NCBI RefSeq assembly: GCF_028714215.1
Contig: NZ_JAQTMS010000060.1
Span: forward strand, 1-33,112
DNA: 33,112 nt
Source: Rhodoferax sp.
Lineage (GTDB): Bacteria; Pseudomonadota; Gammaproteobacteria; Burkholderiales; Burkholderiaceae_C
Direction of reading: 5' to 3'
Shown here: positions 15,021 through 22,940 of the stretch, one piece after another
How positions within the stretch are numbered: position 1 is the stretch's first letter
Layout: the number at the start of each line of letters is the position of its first letter
Notes under the pieces: model-generated
The model's database searches: none
What the model saw: only the letters and a program-made list of their open reading frames with translations
Told to the model about the DNA's origin: nothing
Translations under genes and position numbers: made by a program

Positions 15021-17654
15021 ATGAAAACGGATAACTGCGACGCCTGTATCGACCGTCGGCAACTGGAGCTGATCCAGCGCGTCGGCCGCATCGGCTATTG
15101 GGAATACGATGCCACGGCGCGCTCGATTTCCGTGCCTGCGGCGGCGCTGGCGCTATTGAGCTCCATCGCCGGCGAATGCTACACGCCACCGGGCTCCTTC
15201 CTGGACGCCTTGGACGAGAGCGAGCGCAAGCGCTTCCAGGGGGCCCTGGAGCAGGCGGTGGCCGAGCGGCTGGCGCTCAACATCGAAATGAAACTGGCGC
15301 GCGATGGCGGCCAGCCATGCTATATCGTGGTGCGCGGCGTCCCGCTCGAACCGGGTCGGGGAGGGCCTCAGTTTGCCGGCACCTTCCAGGACATCTCGAA
15401 CGAGAAACAGTGCGGCGCCAATCACGAGAAACTGATCACCCAATTGCAGGCCCTGCTCGACGCGCTGCCGCAAGGGGTCAGCGTGATCGACAAGGATCTG
15501 CGCCTGATGCTGTGGAATCAACGTTTTCACGAGATTCTGGGCATTCCGCAACGCCTGGTCTTCAGGCACGCCCGTTTCGAGGATTTCATCCGTTTCAATG
15601 CCCAGCGCGGCGAATACGGTCCGGGCGACCCAGAACAGCAGGTGCAGCAGATAGTCATCCGTGCCCGCCAATTCCTGCCGCACTGTTTCGAGCGCCAATT
15701 GACCGGTGGACGGACCATTCTGGTGGAGGGTTTTCCGTTCCGGTCGGGCGGCGCAACCTCCGGTTTTGTCACCACCTACACCGACATCACTGATCGCAAA
15801 GAGATCGAGGAACAGCTGACGCGCCAGCGTGACGTGATGAAAACCATCATCGACAATTTTCCGGGCGGCATCTCGATGTGCGACGCCGATCTCCGGTTCA
15901 CCACCTACAACGAGCAGTTCATCAAGCTGCTCGATTTCCCGCAGGCGCTGTTTGCCAAGGGCTGGGTCGCTTTCGAAGACCTGGCCCGTTTCAATGCCGG
16001 CCGCGGCGAGTACGGGCCGGGCGACTCACAAGAGCAGGTGCGCACGGTGGTGGCGCGGGCCCGGAATTTCCAGGCCCACCATATGGAGCGTGCGCGTCCG
16101 AATGGGCGCTGGCTCGAAATTCGGGGCACGCCGATCGCCAGTGGCGGCTTCGTCACCAGCTACATCGACATCACCGAGCGCAAGCAAGCCGCGCAGTACG
16201 AGCAGTTTCGCAGCCATACGCTGGAGTTGCTGGCCGGCGGGGACCCGCTGCCCAGCATTCTGCTGGCGATTGTTCGCGGTATCGAACAACTCCATCCGGC
16301 GATGCTGTGCAGCATCTGGCAGCTCGACAGCGAAGGCAAACGCCTGGTTCATGGGGTGGCGCCGAGTCTGCCCGATGGCTACAACGCCGCCATCGAAGGC
16401 CTGGAAATCGGCCCCGGGGTGGCGGGCTGCGGCAGCGCCGCCTTCAGCGCCGAGCGCGTCATCGTGACCGACATAGCGACGCATCCCGATTGGGCCGCCT
16501 GCCGGGAACTGGCCGCCAGCGCCGGCCTGGGGGCCTGCTGGTCGCAGCCTATCCTGTCGTCCTCGGGCCGGGTGCTGGGCACGCTGGCGATCTACCACAG
16601 CGCGCCGCGGACGCCGGCGGCCTCCGATATCGACCTGATCGAACAATCGGCCCGTCTGGCCAGCATTGCCATCGAACGCAGTGTCGCGGCCGAGAAGATA
16701 CGTGACAGCGAGGCCCACTTTCGTCTGCTGACCGAGGACGTGGCGGACGTGGTGTGGAAGACCGACCGTAAACTCTTCGTCACCTACATCAGTCCGGCCG
16801 ACCAGCGTCTGCGCGGCTACCCGGCGGAGCAGGTCATCGGTCACCATATTTTTGAAATGTTCACCGAGGAAGGCATCGCCGCGGTCTCGAAAATGCTGCG
16901 CCAGGGCAGTACCTCGGAGCCGCATGCGGCGCACGGCGGCTTTGTCACCTTCGAGGCGCAGCACCGCTGCCGCGACGGCAGACTGCTGTGGGGCGAGGTG
17001 CACTCGAAACCCGAGCGCGACGCGCTGGGCGCCATCACCGGCTACCACGGCATCACCCGGGAGATCACGGAGCGCAAGCAGATGCAGGACCAGGTGCGGC
17101 AATTGGCGTTCTATGACCCGCTCACCAAACTACCGAATCGCCGTCTGCTGGCTGATCGACTGGCCCAGGCCATGATCACCAGCAAGCGCAATGCCAGTTA
17201 TGGCGCGGTAATGGTGCTGGACCTGGACAACTTCAAACCGCTCAACGACACGCATGGGCACCTGGTCGGCGATTTGCTGCTGATCGAGGCGGCCAGGCGC
17301 CTGGCCAGCTGCGTGCGTGAAGTCGATACGGTGGCGCGCTTCGGCGGTGACGAGTTCGTGGTGATGCTGACCGATCTGCACGCCGACCGGGCCGAGTCGA
17401 CGACGCAGGCCGGCATCATTACCGAGAAAATCCGCTGCCGGCTGTCCGCTCCCTACCTGTTGAAGATCGAGCGCGACGCCAAGGACCAAGGCCAGACCAC
17501 CATCGAGCACCGCTGCTCGGCCAGCATCGGCGCCGTCGTCTTCATCGGCAACCAGGCGAACCAGGACGAGGTCCTGAAATGGGCCGATTCGGCCATGTAC
17601 CGGGCCAAAAATGATGGCCGCAATCTGGTGCGGTTTCATGATTTCGATGCTTGA
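15021..17654 (+). CDS. Multi-sensor diguanylate cyclase (PAS-PAS7-PAS7-GAF-PAS-GGDEF)
   Basis: An 877-residue protein without obvious membrane segments. Domains: PAS-like (about 15-125); two similar PAS_7-type domains (about 140-260 and 270-390), each with an RFNA-RGEYGPGD motif; GAF (about 405-555); PAS (about 560-685); GGDEF (about 695-875). The catalytic GGDEF is intact (residues 775-779). An RxxD inhibitory I-site (REVD) lies five residues before it, so active c-di-GMP synthesis with product inhibition is expected. No EAL domain. ATG 15021 is preceded by GGGGAAG (about 15007-15013). GTG 14949 would add 24 residues. It lies next to HDOD and YcgR genes, suggesting a role in motility. The signal is unknown. 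Confidence 0.87.
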   Translation: MKTDNCDACIDRRQLELIQRVGRIGYWEYDATARSISVPAAALALLSSIAGECYTPPGSFLDALDESERKRFQGALEQAVAERLALNIEMKLARDGGQPCYIVVRGVPLEPGRGGPQFAGTFQDISNEKQCGANHEKLITQLQALLDALPQGVSVIDKDLRLMLWNQRFHEILGIPQRLVFRHARFEDFIRFNAQRGEYGPGDPEQQVQQIVIRARQFLPHCFERQLTGGRTILVEGFPFRSGGATSGFVTTYTDITDRKEIEEQLTRQRDVMKTIIDNFPGGISMCDADLRFTTYNEQFIKLLDFPQALFAKGWVAFEDLARFNAGRGEYGPGDSQEQVRTVVARARNFQAHHMERARPNGRWLEIRGTPIASGGFVTSYIDITERKQAAQYEQFRSHTLELLAGGDPLPSILLAIVRGIEQLHPAMLCSIWQLDSEGKRLVHGVAPSLPDGYNAAIEGLEIGPGVAGCGSAAFSAERVIVTDIATHPDWAACRELAASAGLGACWSQPILSSSGRVLGTLAIYHSAPRTPAASDIDLIEQSARLASIAIERSVAAEKIRDSEAHFRLLTEDVADVVWKTDRKLFVTYISPADQRLRGYPAEQVIGHHIFEMFTEEGIAAVSKMLRQGSTSEPHAAHGGFVTFEAQHRCRDGRLLWGEVHSKPERDALGAITGYHGITREITERKQMQDQVRQLAFYDPLTKLPNRRLLADRLAQAMITSKRNASYGAVMVLDLDNFKPLNDTHGHLVGDLLLIEAARRLASCVREVDTVARFGGDEFVVMLTDLHADRAESTTQAGIITEKIRCRLSAPYLLKIERDAKDQGQTTIEHRCSASIGAVVFIGNQANQDEVLKWADSAMYRAKNDGRNLVRFHDFDA

Positions 17655-17724
17655 GCGGCGGGCCATGGGCGGCTCGCCACGGTTGTTGGCCAAAGCGGCT
17701 GGCGGCGCTCGAAGTTGACCGACA

Positions 17725-18576
17725 ATGCAGCCCATGACTCCCAAACTTTCCGAAAAATTGGCCGCTGCCGTTGACGGCATGCCGGCCTTTCCCCAAAGCG
17801 TTCAAAAAATACTGGAGCTGACGCGGCATGTCGAGTGTTCGTCCAAGGACCTGGTGCAGGTGATCGAAAAAGACCCGGTGGTGACGGTCAAGGTGCTGCG
17901 CGTTGTCAACGCCGCTTACTACAGCCTGCCCAAGCAGATCACCTCGATCAACCATGCGGTGGTCTACCTTGGCTTCAACACCATCAAGAACCTGTCCCTG
18001 AGCATTGCCGCCATCGGCATCATGCCCACCAGCAACGAGGCCGGCTTCGACGGCCGGCAGTGCCTGCTGCACTCGCTCAGTACCGCCGGCATTGCCAAGC
18101 AATTGGCACTGCGGCTGGGGTCGGTCGACCCGATGGACTGTTTTGTTGCCGGTCTGCTGCACGACTTCGGGAAAATGCTGTTGGCGCAGTTCATGCCGGG
18201 ACCTTTTCGCGACGCGCTGGCACTCAGTCAGGAGAACGCCACTTCCCTGCACGCGGCGCTGCGTGAAGTGATCGGCGTCGACCATGCCGAGGTGGCCGCC
18301 ATGCTGGCCGAAAGATGGCGGTTCCCGGCCGACCTGATCGAAGCCATTCGTTTCCAGAGTGGCCCCGAGCTGGCGGACAAGCCCATGATCGCCTGCGTCT
18401 TCGCCGCCAACCAGATCAGCAAGAAACTGAAATTCGGCTTTGGCGGCAACCCCTGGGTGGAAGAGCTGCCGCCGGCTATCGCTCAACGCCTGGGCGGCCG
18501 GCTGGACCAGGTCATTGCCGCGCTGGGAGACCTGGCGCCGGTGTTTGAGGAGGCCAAGGTATTTTCCCGAATTTGA
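17725..18576 (+). CDS. HDOD domain protein
   Basis: A 283-residue cytoplasmic protein that is almost entirely an HDOD domain (about 12-215). Typical blocks are MPAFPQSVQKILEL, the VIEKDPVVTVKVLRVVNAAYY segment, INHAVVYLGFNTIKNL and FVAGLLHDFGK. H146-D147 of the HD motif is present, unlike in many HDOD proteins, though the remaining metal ligands of true HD phosphohydrolases are not evident. HDOD proteins act in signalling and often sit near c-di-GMP or chemotaxis genes, as here between a GGDEF gene and ycgR. ATG 17725 or 17734 may be the start; both lack a strong ribosome binding site. Confidence 0.85.
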   Translation: MQPMTPKLSEKLAAAVDGMPAFPQSVQKILELTRHVECSSKDLVQVIEKDPVVTVKVLRVVNAAYYSLPKQITSINHAVVYLGFNTIKNLSLSIAAIGIMPTSNEAGFDGRQCLLHSLSTAGIAKQLALRLGSVDPMDCFVAGLLHDFGKMLLAQFMPGPFRDALALSQENATSLHAALREVIGVDHAEVAAMLAERWRFPADLIEAIRFQSGPELADKPMIACVFAANQISKKLKFGFGGNPWVEELPPAIAQRLGGRLDQVIAALGDLAPVFEEAKVFSRI

Positions 18577-18724
18577 AGCTCGCCGGAGCCCTGCGGGGGC
18601 GCGCATCGAGGTGGCAATCTGGTATCCTTCGCTTCCGGTCAGCGCGGGTCGATGGCGACCCCTTTGACCCGCTCGTATAGGAAACCGCAAGCCGGCGCAT
18701 CTCGTGCAATGAGAGTCACAACCC

Positions 18725-19549
18725 ATGGATGAAAATCAGTCAACTGTGCAAGCCGCCCTGGCCGCGTCGGCACGGCGGCCGATCGGCGAAGCATTGGCGG
18801 CGCTGGAGGATTTCCGCATCACGCAACCGAAGGTGATCGGCGACGTGTTGCGGCAGTTGATGAACCGCAAGGATTTTCTGACCGTCGAATGCGACGACCG
18901 TCCGCAACACATGGTGACCCGGATCCTGGAGGTCAACCAGGCCGAAGGGTATTTCGTCTACGATTGCAGCGCCGAGCAAATCCACAATCGATTCCTGCTG
19001 GAAGCGCAGGAGAACTACTTCTCCGCGACGCAGGACGGCATCGCCATCCAGTTCGTTTGCGGCCGTCCGCAGCAGCATCAATTCGAGGGCGCTTTTGCCC
19101 TTAGGGCGCCGCTTCCGCAGAGCCTGTACCGGGTCCAGCGGCGTGAGTTTTTCAGGGCCGCCGCGCCGATGGTGGAGTCCTATTACTGCCAGGCCACTTT
19201 GCCTGACAAGCGCCAGGTCGCCTGGGATATTTTCGATCTGTCGCTCGACGGCCTGGGCTTGCGCTCCAAGGATCCGTCCCTGGGCGAACTGGCGATCGGC
19301 ACCGTGCTGAACAAGGCGGTGCTGAATTTCGGCCGGCGCGGCAAGATAGAGACCGATCTGAGAATCACCAACCTGCTCAATATCCGCAGCCTGAATAATC
19401 CGGTCTACCGCATCGGCTGCCGTTTTGAGCGTTTTCCGAAATCCAAAGAGCAGGATTTCCAGCGCCTGATCACCTATCTGGAACTGGCGCGCAGGGGGCG
19501 CGAGGAGGGTGCCGTGACCAAGGATTCGGGCTTCTATTCAAGCCCGTAA
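18725..19549 (+). CDS. ycgR: YcgR-type c-di-GMP-binding flagellar brake protein
   Basis: A 274-residue protein with an N-terminal YcgR domain (about 20-130) and a C-terminal PilZ domain (about 135-255). The PilZ c-di-GMP motifs are intact: R140-x3-R144 in RREFFR, and DLSLDG at 171-176, matching D/NxSxxG. When loaded with c-di-GMP, YcgR binds the flagellar motor and slows or biases it. The position beside flgN and downstream of a diguanylate cyclase gene fits this role. The 148-base upstream gap contains no recognisable sigma-28 element, unlike the promoters of flgM and the chemotaxis operon here. Confidence 0.9.
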   Translation: MDENQSTVQAALAASARRPIGEALAALEDFRITQPKVIGDVLRQLMNRKDFLTVECDDRPQHMVTRILEVNQAEGYFVYDCSAEQIHNRFLLEAQENYFSATQDGIAIQFVCGRPQQHQFEGAFALRAPLPQSLYRVQRREFFRAAAPMVESYYCQATLPDKRQVAWDIFDLSLDGLGLRSKDPSLGELAIGTVLNKAVLNFGRRGKIETDLRITNLLNIRSLNNPVYRIGCRFERFPKSKEQDFQRLITYLELARRGREEGAVTKDSGFYSSP

Positions 19550-19609
19550 GGGGCCTGCGCCAACGGTCGTCCGGCGCGGCAGAGCCTGGCTGACCAGGTA
19601 GTTGACCGG

Positions 19610-20068
19610 TTAACCCAGGGCCAGACGGTTGCCGCCGGCGCTGCCGGCTTTGTGCGTGCCATCCGGGCCGTACAGCGGCTCGCCGCCGGCTTGCAGAAAG
19701 CTGATGGTCTGCCGGGTGAACTCCAGATGCGTGTGCACCATCACCCCGTTGCGATGATTGAAGTGATGGGCCTGAGCCGCGCTGGCCAGCAAGTCGTGCC
19801 AGGCCTGCTGCAATGTCTTGCCGCCGGCCGCGCAGGCGGCATCGGCGCCGCCGCGACCCTGCGCATAACCCAGCGCAAGCTGTTGCTGCTCACGCTGCTG
19901 ACTTAAAGCCTTGATCTGTTCCGCCAGTTCCGATTTGCGCTCGGCCAGCGCCGGCAACTGCTTGAAGTCGCCATCCGTCATGGCTGCGGCTTCCTGTTCC
20001 AGCAAAGCGATAAAAGCCTCGATGGCGGTCTGTTCCCGCAGCAGGGCATCAAGGAGTTGGCTGCTCAT
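19610..20068 (-). CDS. flgN: Flagellar export chaperone FlgN
   Basis: A 152-residue, mostly helical protein of FlgN type: early LLREQTAIEAFIALLEQEA helix, a central Gln/Glu-rich coiled-coil stretch, HFNHRNGVMVH, and a C-terminal LYGPDG motif common in betaproteobacterial FlgN. It would chaperone FlgK and FlgL for export. Start overlaps the flgM stop by ATGA, so the two are coupled, as in other betaproteobacteria. It converges with ycgR across a 60-base gap that holds a GC-rich partial hairpin but no T-run. Confidence 0.85.
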   Translation of the reverse strand: MSSQLLDALLREQTAIEAFIALLEQEAAAMTDGDFKQLPALAERKSELAEQIKALSQQREQQQLALGYAQGRGGADAACAAGGKTLQQAWHDLLASAAQAHHFNHRNGVMVHTHLEFTRQTISFLQAGGEPLYGPDGTHKAGSAGGNRLALG

Positions 20069-20361
20069 GCCGTTCTGCGGGCCATCAGGTCGCGCACGCT
20101 GGCCAGCAAGCCGTCGGCAATTTTGCTGGTATCGACCCGGTAGCGGCCGGCGCTGATGTCGGCGCGAATTTTGCTGACGCGGGCGGTATCGAAGTCGCCG
20201 TTGGTGGATGGCAGCAAGGACACCACCGAAGACGCTGGCGACTGGCCCGCCGTGCCGGCTACCGCCGCCGGCCGATTGGCGCTGCCGCCGTCTTTGACAG
20301 ACACCAGAGGCGATGGGTCGGCCACATTTTTCGGGAAAGCGGCGTTTAGATCGATTTTCAT
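20065..20361 (-). CDS. flgM: Anti-sigma-28 factor FlgM
   Basis: A 98-residue protein: disordered N-terminal half and C-terminal sigma-binding segment with VSKIRADISAGRYRVDTSKI, the conserved FlgM core. It holds FliA (sigma-28) inactive until the hook-basal body is complete, when it is exported. A ribosome binding site (TTGAGGA on the coding strand) precedes the ATG at 20359-20361. The gene has its own sigma-28 promoter 30-56 bases upstream, giving the usual feedback loop. It lies between flgA and flgN. Confidence 0.92.
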   Translation of the reverse strand: MKIDLNAAFPKNVADPSPLVSVKDGGSANRPAAVAGTAGQSPASSVVSLLPSTNGDFDTARVSKIRADISAGRYRVDTSKIADGLLASVRDLMARRTA

Positions 20362-20390
20362 AATGGTTTCCTCAAGGAGATCTCAACGGT

Positions 20391-20417
20391 ATAACGGCAG
20401 TTCAGGTCAAAACTTTA
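20391..20417 (-). promoter_or_regulatory. Sigma-28 (FliA) promoter of flgMN
   Basis: On the coding strand TAAAGTTT (20417-20410), 11 bases, then GCCGTTAT (20398-20391). The enterobacterial consensus is TAAAGTTT-N11-GCCGATAA. The -35 is perfect, spacing exact, and the GCCG core present. It lies between the flgA stop and the flgM start. Confidence 0.85.
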
Positions 20418-20444
20418 GGAGCGGTCCGGCAAATAACTGAAAAA

Positions 20445-21197
20445 TCAGGGTGAGCGCTGCACCATGCCGTCCGGACGGACGATACCACTGAGCAACTGGC
20501 CACCCTGCATCTTGACTTGAATCAACGTTCCGGCGGGGGCGTCGGTCATCGCCTTGCCTTCGCTGCTGACCACAAAGCCACTCCCTTGCGCCACCACCTT
20601 GACGCTTTGTCCGCGTTGCACCAGGGTTACCGCGCGCAGCAGTTCCCGGCGCAGCAGGGCACCGGAAGCGATCCGGCTGGCCGCCACCACGCCGCTGAGC
20701 TGCGCCGCATCGGCCACGATGGCGCCGGGCAGGGTGGTCAGATCGCCTTCGCGCAATTGGGTATCCGCCGGCGTCACGGCTTGACCGGCGTTGATCTGGC
20801 GCGCCGCCACATAGTACGGGCCTACCACCGCGATATAGGTTGACACGTAACGGGTCCAGGACTGATCCGTGTTGCAGCGCAGACCGACCGATAGCCGGCC
20901 CCAGAGACGGCTGCCGCTTGGCAGGAACGGCTCCGGCGCGGCACAGGGCGGCAGTGCGGCCAACTGGGACGCATCGATACGCACGCTCACCTTGCCCGGC
21001 AAACCGGTGGTTTGCCGCAGTAAAAGGCGCTCGATCGCGGCGCTGGCAGCGCCCGCCGCGGGGGGTGTCTGCAAGGTTGCGCCGGTTGCTGCCGGGGGCA
21101 GCGCCGATAGTGTCAAGGCCAACGTCAGCAAGGCCGGCGCCAGCGCTTGAAAAGAGGCGTTGGGTCGGTGCGGGAATAGCGGTGGCAAGGCTGGCAT
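20445..21197 (-). CDS. flgA: Flagellar P-ring assembly chaperone FlgA
   Basis: A 250-residue exported protein. N-terminal hydrophobic signal (about 17-40), then a variable domain and the conserved C-terminal SAF-like region: AARQINAGQAVTPADTQLRE, ASRIASGALLRRELLR, then VQRGQSVKVVAQGSGFVVSS and ending LLSGIVRPDGMVQ. FlgA assists FlgI polymerisation into the P ring in the periplasm. ATG at 21195-21197 is chosen; a TTG at 21224 would add nine residues. It is divergent from flgB across 152 bases, the presumed site of class II promoters. Confidence 0.9.
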   Translation of the reverse strand: MPALPPLFPHRPNASFQALAPALLTLALTLSALPPAATGATLQTPPAAGAASAAIERLLLRQTTGLPGKVSVRIDASQLAALPPCAAPEPFLPSGSRLWGRLSVGLRCNTDQSWTRYVSTYIAVVGPYYVAARQINAGQAVTPADTQLREGDLTTLPGAIVADAAQLSGVVAASRIASGALLRRELLRAVTLVQRGQSVKVVAQGSGFVVSSEGKAMTDAPAGTLIQVKMQGGQLLSGIVRPDGMVQRSP

Positions 21198-21349
21198 GCG
21201 GCAGATTCTAAGGACCTGGGCCAAGCCGCCAAGGGCTGAATTGAGCCTTGAAACTGCATCTGATCAGGTGATTGACCGGATGGGGCCTGCCTACAATTAT
21301 TTTCACTCCAACCGGCCCCCAACCAGCGACTCCAAACCACCGCAAACCA
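21198..21349. promoter_or_regulatory. Divergent flgA / flgB control region
   Basis: No gene. An AT-rich TACAATTATTTT patch (21291-21302) some 50 bases before flgB may hold a -10 element; the best -35 (TTGACC) is only about 14 bases away, which is short, so a master-regulator-activated class II promoter is more likely than a plain sigma-70 one. No sigma-28 element was found here. Confidence 0.4.
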
Positions 21350-21757
21350 ATGATTGACAAGCTTGATGCCACCCTTCGCTTCCATCAGGAGGCGCTCAAC
21401 CTGCGGGCGCGGCGGCAGGAAGTTCTGTCGGTCAACATCGCGCATGCCGATACGCCCAATTTCAAGGCGCGCGACTTCGATTTCAGCAGTGCCTTGACGC
21501 AAGCGGTGGAGCGCGGCCGGCAAAGCCAGTCGCTGCCCATGGCCGGCACTTCGGCGCGCCATCTGGTGGCGGCGCCCGGCGGCGCCGCTGACGCCGAGTT
21601 GTTGTACCGGACCCCGGCGCAGTCCAGCGTCGATGGCAACACCGTGGAGATGGATGTCGAGCGCGTCAATTTTGCCGACAACGCCCTGCGCTATGAAGCC
21701 AACCTGACGGTGCTGGGTTCCCAAATCAAAACGATGCTGGCGGCGCTTCAGCAATAA
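21350..21757 (+). CDS. flgB: Flagellar proximal rod protein FlgB
   Basis: A 135-residue rod protein. The N-terminal helix ends in NIAHADTPNFKARDFDF, the rod/hook family signature (usual form N-A-N--TP-[YF]-A). The C-terminal half is VEMDVERVNFADNALRYEAN and the usual terminal helix. Secreted by the flagellar type III apparatus; no signal peptide. ATG 21350 begins MIDKLDATLRFHQ, matching family length; an ATG 78 bases upstream has no matching sequence. First gene of flgBCDEFGHIJ. Confidence 0.93.
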   Translation: MIDKLDATLRFHQEALNLRARRQEVLSVNIAHADTPNFKARDFDFSSALTQAVERGRQSQSLPMAGTSARHLVAAPGGAADAELLYRTPAQSSVDGNTVEMDVERVNFADNALRYEANLTVLGSQIKTMLAALQQ

Positions 21758-21774
21758 CCTTCTGGAGTCAGTAG

Positions 21775-22191
21775 ATGCCTGTTTCCAATCGTTCCCTCGG
21801 CATTTTCGACATTGCGGGTTCCGCCATGACGGCGCAGTCGCAGCGCATGAACGTCACCGCCAGCAACCTGGCCAACGCCGACAGCGTTGCCGGCCCGGAT
21901 GGCCAGCCTTACCGCGCGCGGCAAGTCGTGTTCGAGCTGGCCAATGCGCCCGGTCAGGCGGTGGGTGGCGTCAAGGTGGCGCGGGTGATCGAGGACCCGA
22001 CGCCTGGGCGCCTGCTGCACGACCCGAAGAACCCACTCGCCAATGCCGACGGTTACGTCGCGCAATCGAATGTCAATGTGGTCGAGGAGATGGTCAACAT
22101 GATCTCGGCCTCGCGCTCTTACCAGGCCAATGTCGAAGTGCTCAACACCGCCAAGACCTTGATGCTGAAAACCCTGACGATCGGACAGTAG
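21775..22191 (+). CDS. flgC: Flagellar rod protein FlgC
   Basis: A 138-residue proximal rod protein. N-terminal SNRSLGIFDIAGSAMTAQSQ and VTASNLANADSVAG (rod signature), C-terminal SNVNVVEEMVNMISASRSYQ and NTAKTLMLKTLTIGQ, both family hallmarks. It lies 17 bases after flgB with a TCTGGAG ribosome binding site. Normal length and no oddities. Confidence 0.94.
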   Translation: MPVSNRSLGIFDIAGSAMTAQSQRMNVTASNLANADSVAGPDGQPYRARQVVFELANAPGQAVGGVKVARVIEDPTPGRLLHDPKNPLANADGYVAQSNVNVVEEMVNMISASRSYQANVEVLNTAKTLMLKTLTIGQ

Positions 22192-22233
22192 CGCCGAGGC
22201 TAAGCCGACCAACGCATTCATAGGAGCAATTTT

Positions 22234-22914
22234 GTGGTTTCAAATGTTGTCAATTCCTCCAGTGTGACGAGCGCGGCCTCCGCGTCCGCCACCAGTGCCA
22301 GCGCGGGTAGCGAGGATCGCTTCCTCAAGTTGCTGGTGACGCAACTCAACAACCAGGATCCGCTCAACCCGCTGGACAACGCGCAGCTGACCTCGCAGCT
22401 GGCGCAAATGAGCACGGTCAGCGGTATCGAGAAGCTCAACACCGCGCTACAGTCCCTGCTGGCCCAAAGCGGCTCAAGTCAGGTCTTGCAGTCAGCCGGC
22501 CTGATTGGACGCTCGGTGCTGGTGCCGGGGCAACAACTGGCGCTCCAGCAAGGCGCCGCCGTGCCTTTTGCCATCGAAATGCCGGGCGCCGCCGACGCCG
22601 TGAAAGTGGATATCAGCGATTCCGCGGGTCATGTGGTTCGCAGTTACGACCTGGGTTCGCTGGCGGCAGGCGTCAAGACGCTGTCGTGGGACGGCAAGGG
22701 CACTGGCGACACGGCGCTGCCCGACGGTGTCTACAAGGTCAGCGCCGCAGCTACCGGCGCCGGCGGCAACGTGATACCGGTGGCCCTGACCTACGCCAAT
22801 GTGACCAGTGTGGCGCAGGGCGCCAACGGCATCGCACTGACTCTGGCGGACAGTCGCATGGTCGGTTTCAGCGACGTCCGATTGATTGCCAGTGCCGCCT
22901 CCTCTTCTCTCTAA
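22234..22914 (+). CDS. flgD: Flagellar hook-cap protein FlgD
   Basis: A 226-residue hook assembly scaffold. Ser/Ala-rich N-terminus, then the FlgD core DRFLKLLVTQLNNQDPLNPL and QLTSQLAQMSTVSGIEKLN, followed by the FlgD Ig-like/tudor region (WDGKGTGDTALPDGVYKVS). It caps the growing hook and is absent from the finished flagellum. The start is GTG 22234, preceded by AGGAG (22222-22226); no ATG precedes the core. Confidence 0.93.
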   Translation: MVSNVVNSSSVTSAASASATSASAGSEDRFLKLLVTQLNNQDPLNPLDNAQLTSQLAQMSTVSGIEKLNTALQSLLAQSGSSQVLQSAGLIGRSVLVPGQQLALQQGAAVPFAIEMPGAADAVKVDISDSAGHVVRSYDLGSLAAGVKTLSWDGKGTGDTALPDGVYKVSAAATGAGGNVIPVALTYANVTSVAQGANGIALTLADSRMVGFSDVRLIASAASSSL

Positions 22915-22940
22915 TTCTTCATTGTCAAAAAGGAAATACC

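Noticed and set aside
19550..19609. GC-rich partial hairpin between ycgR and flgN as a terminator
   Set aside because: The stem is interrupted and no T-run follows on either strand.
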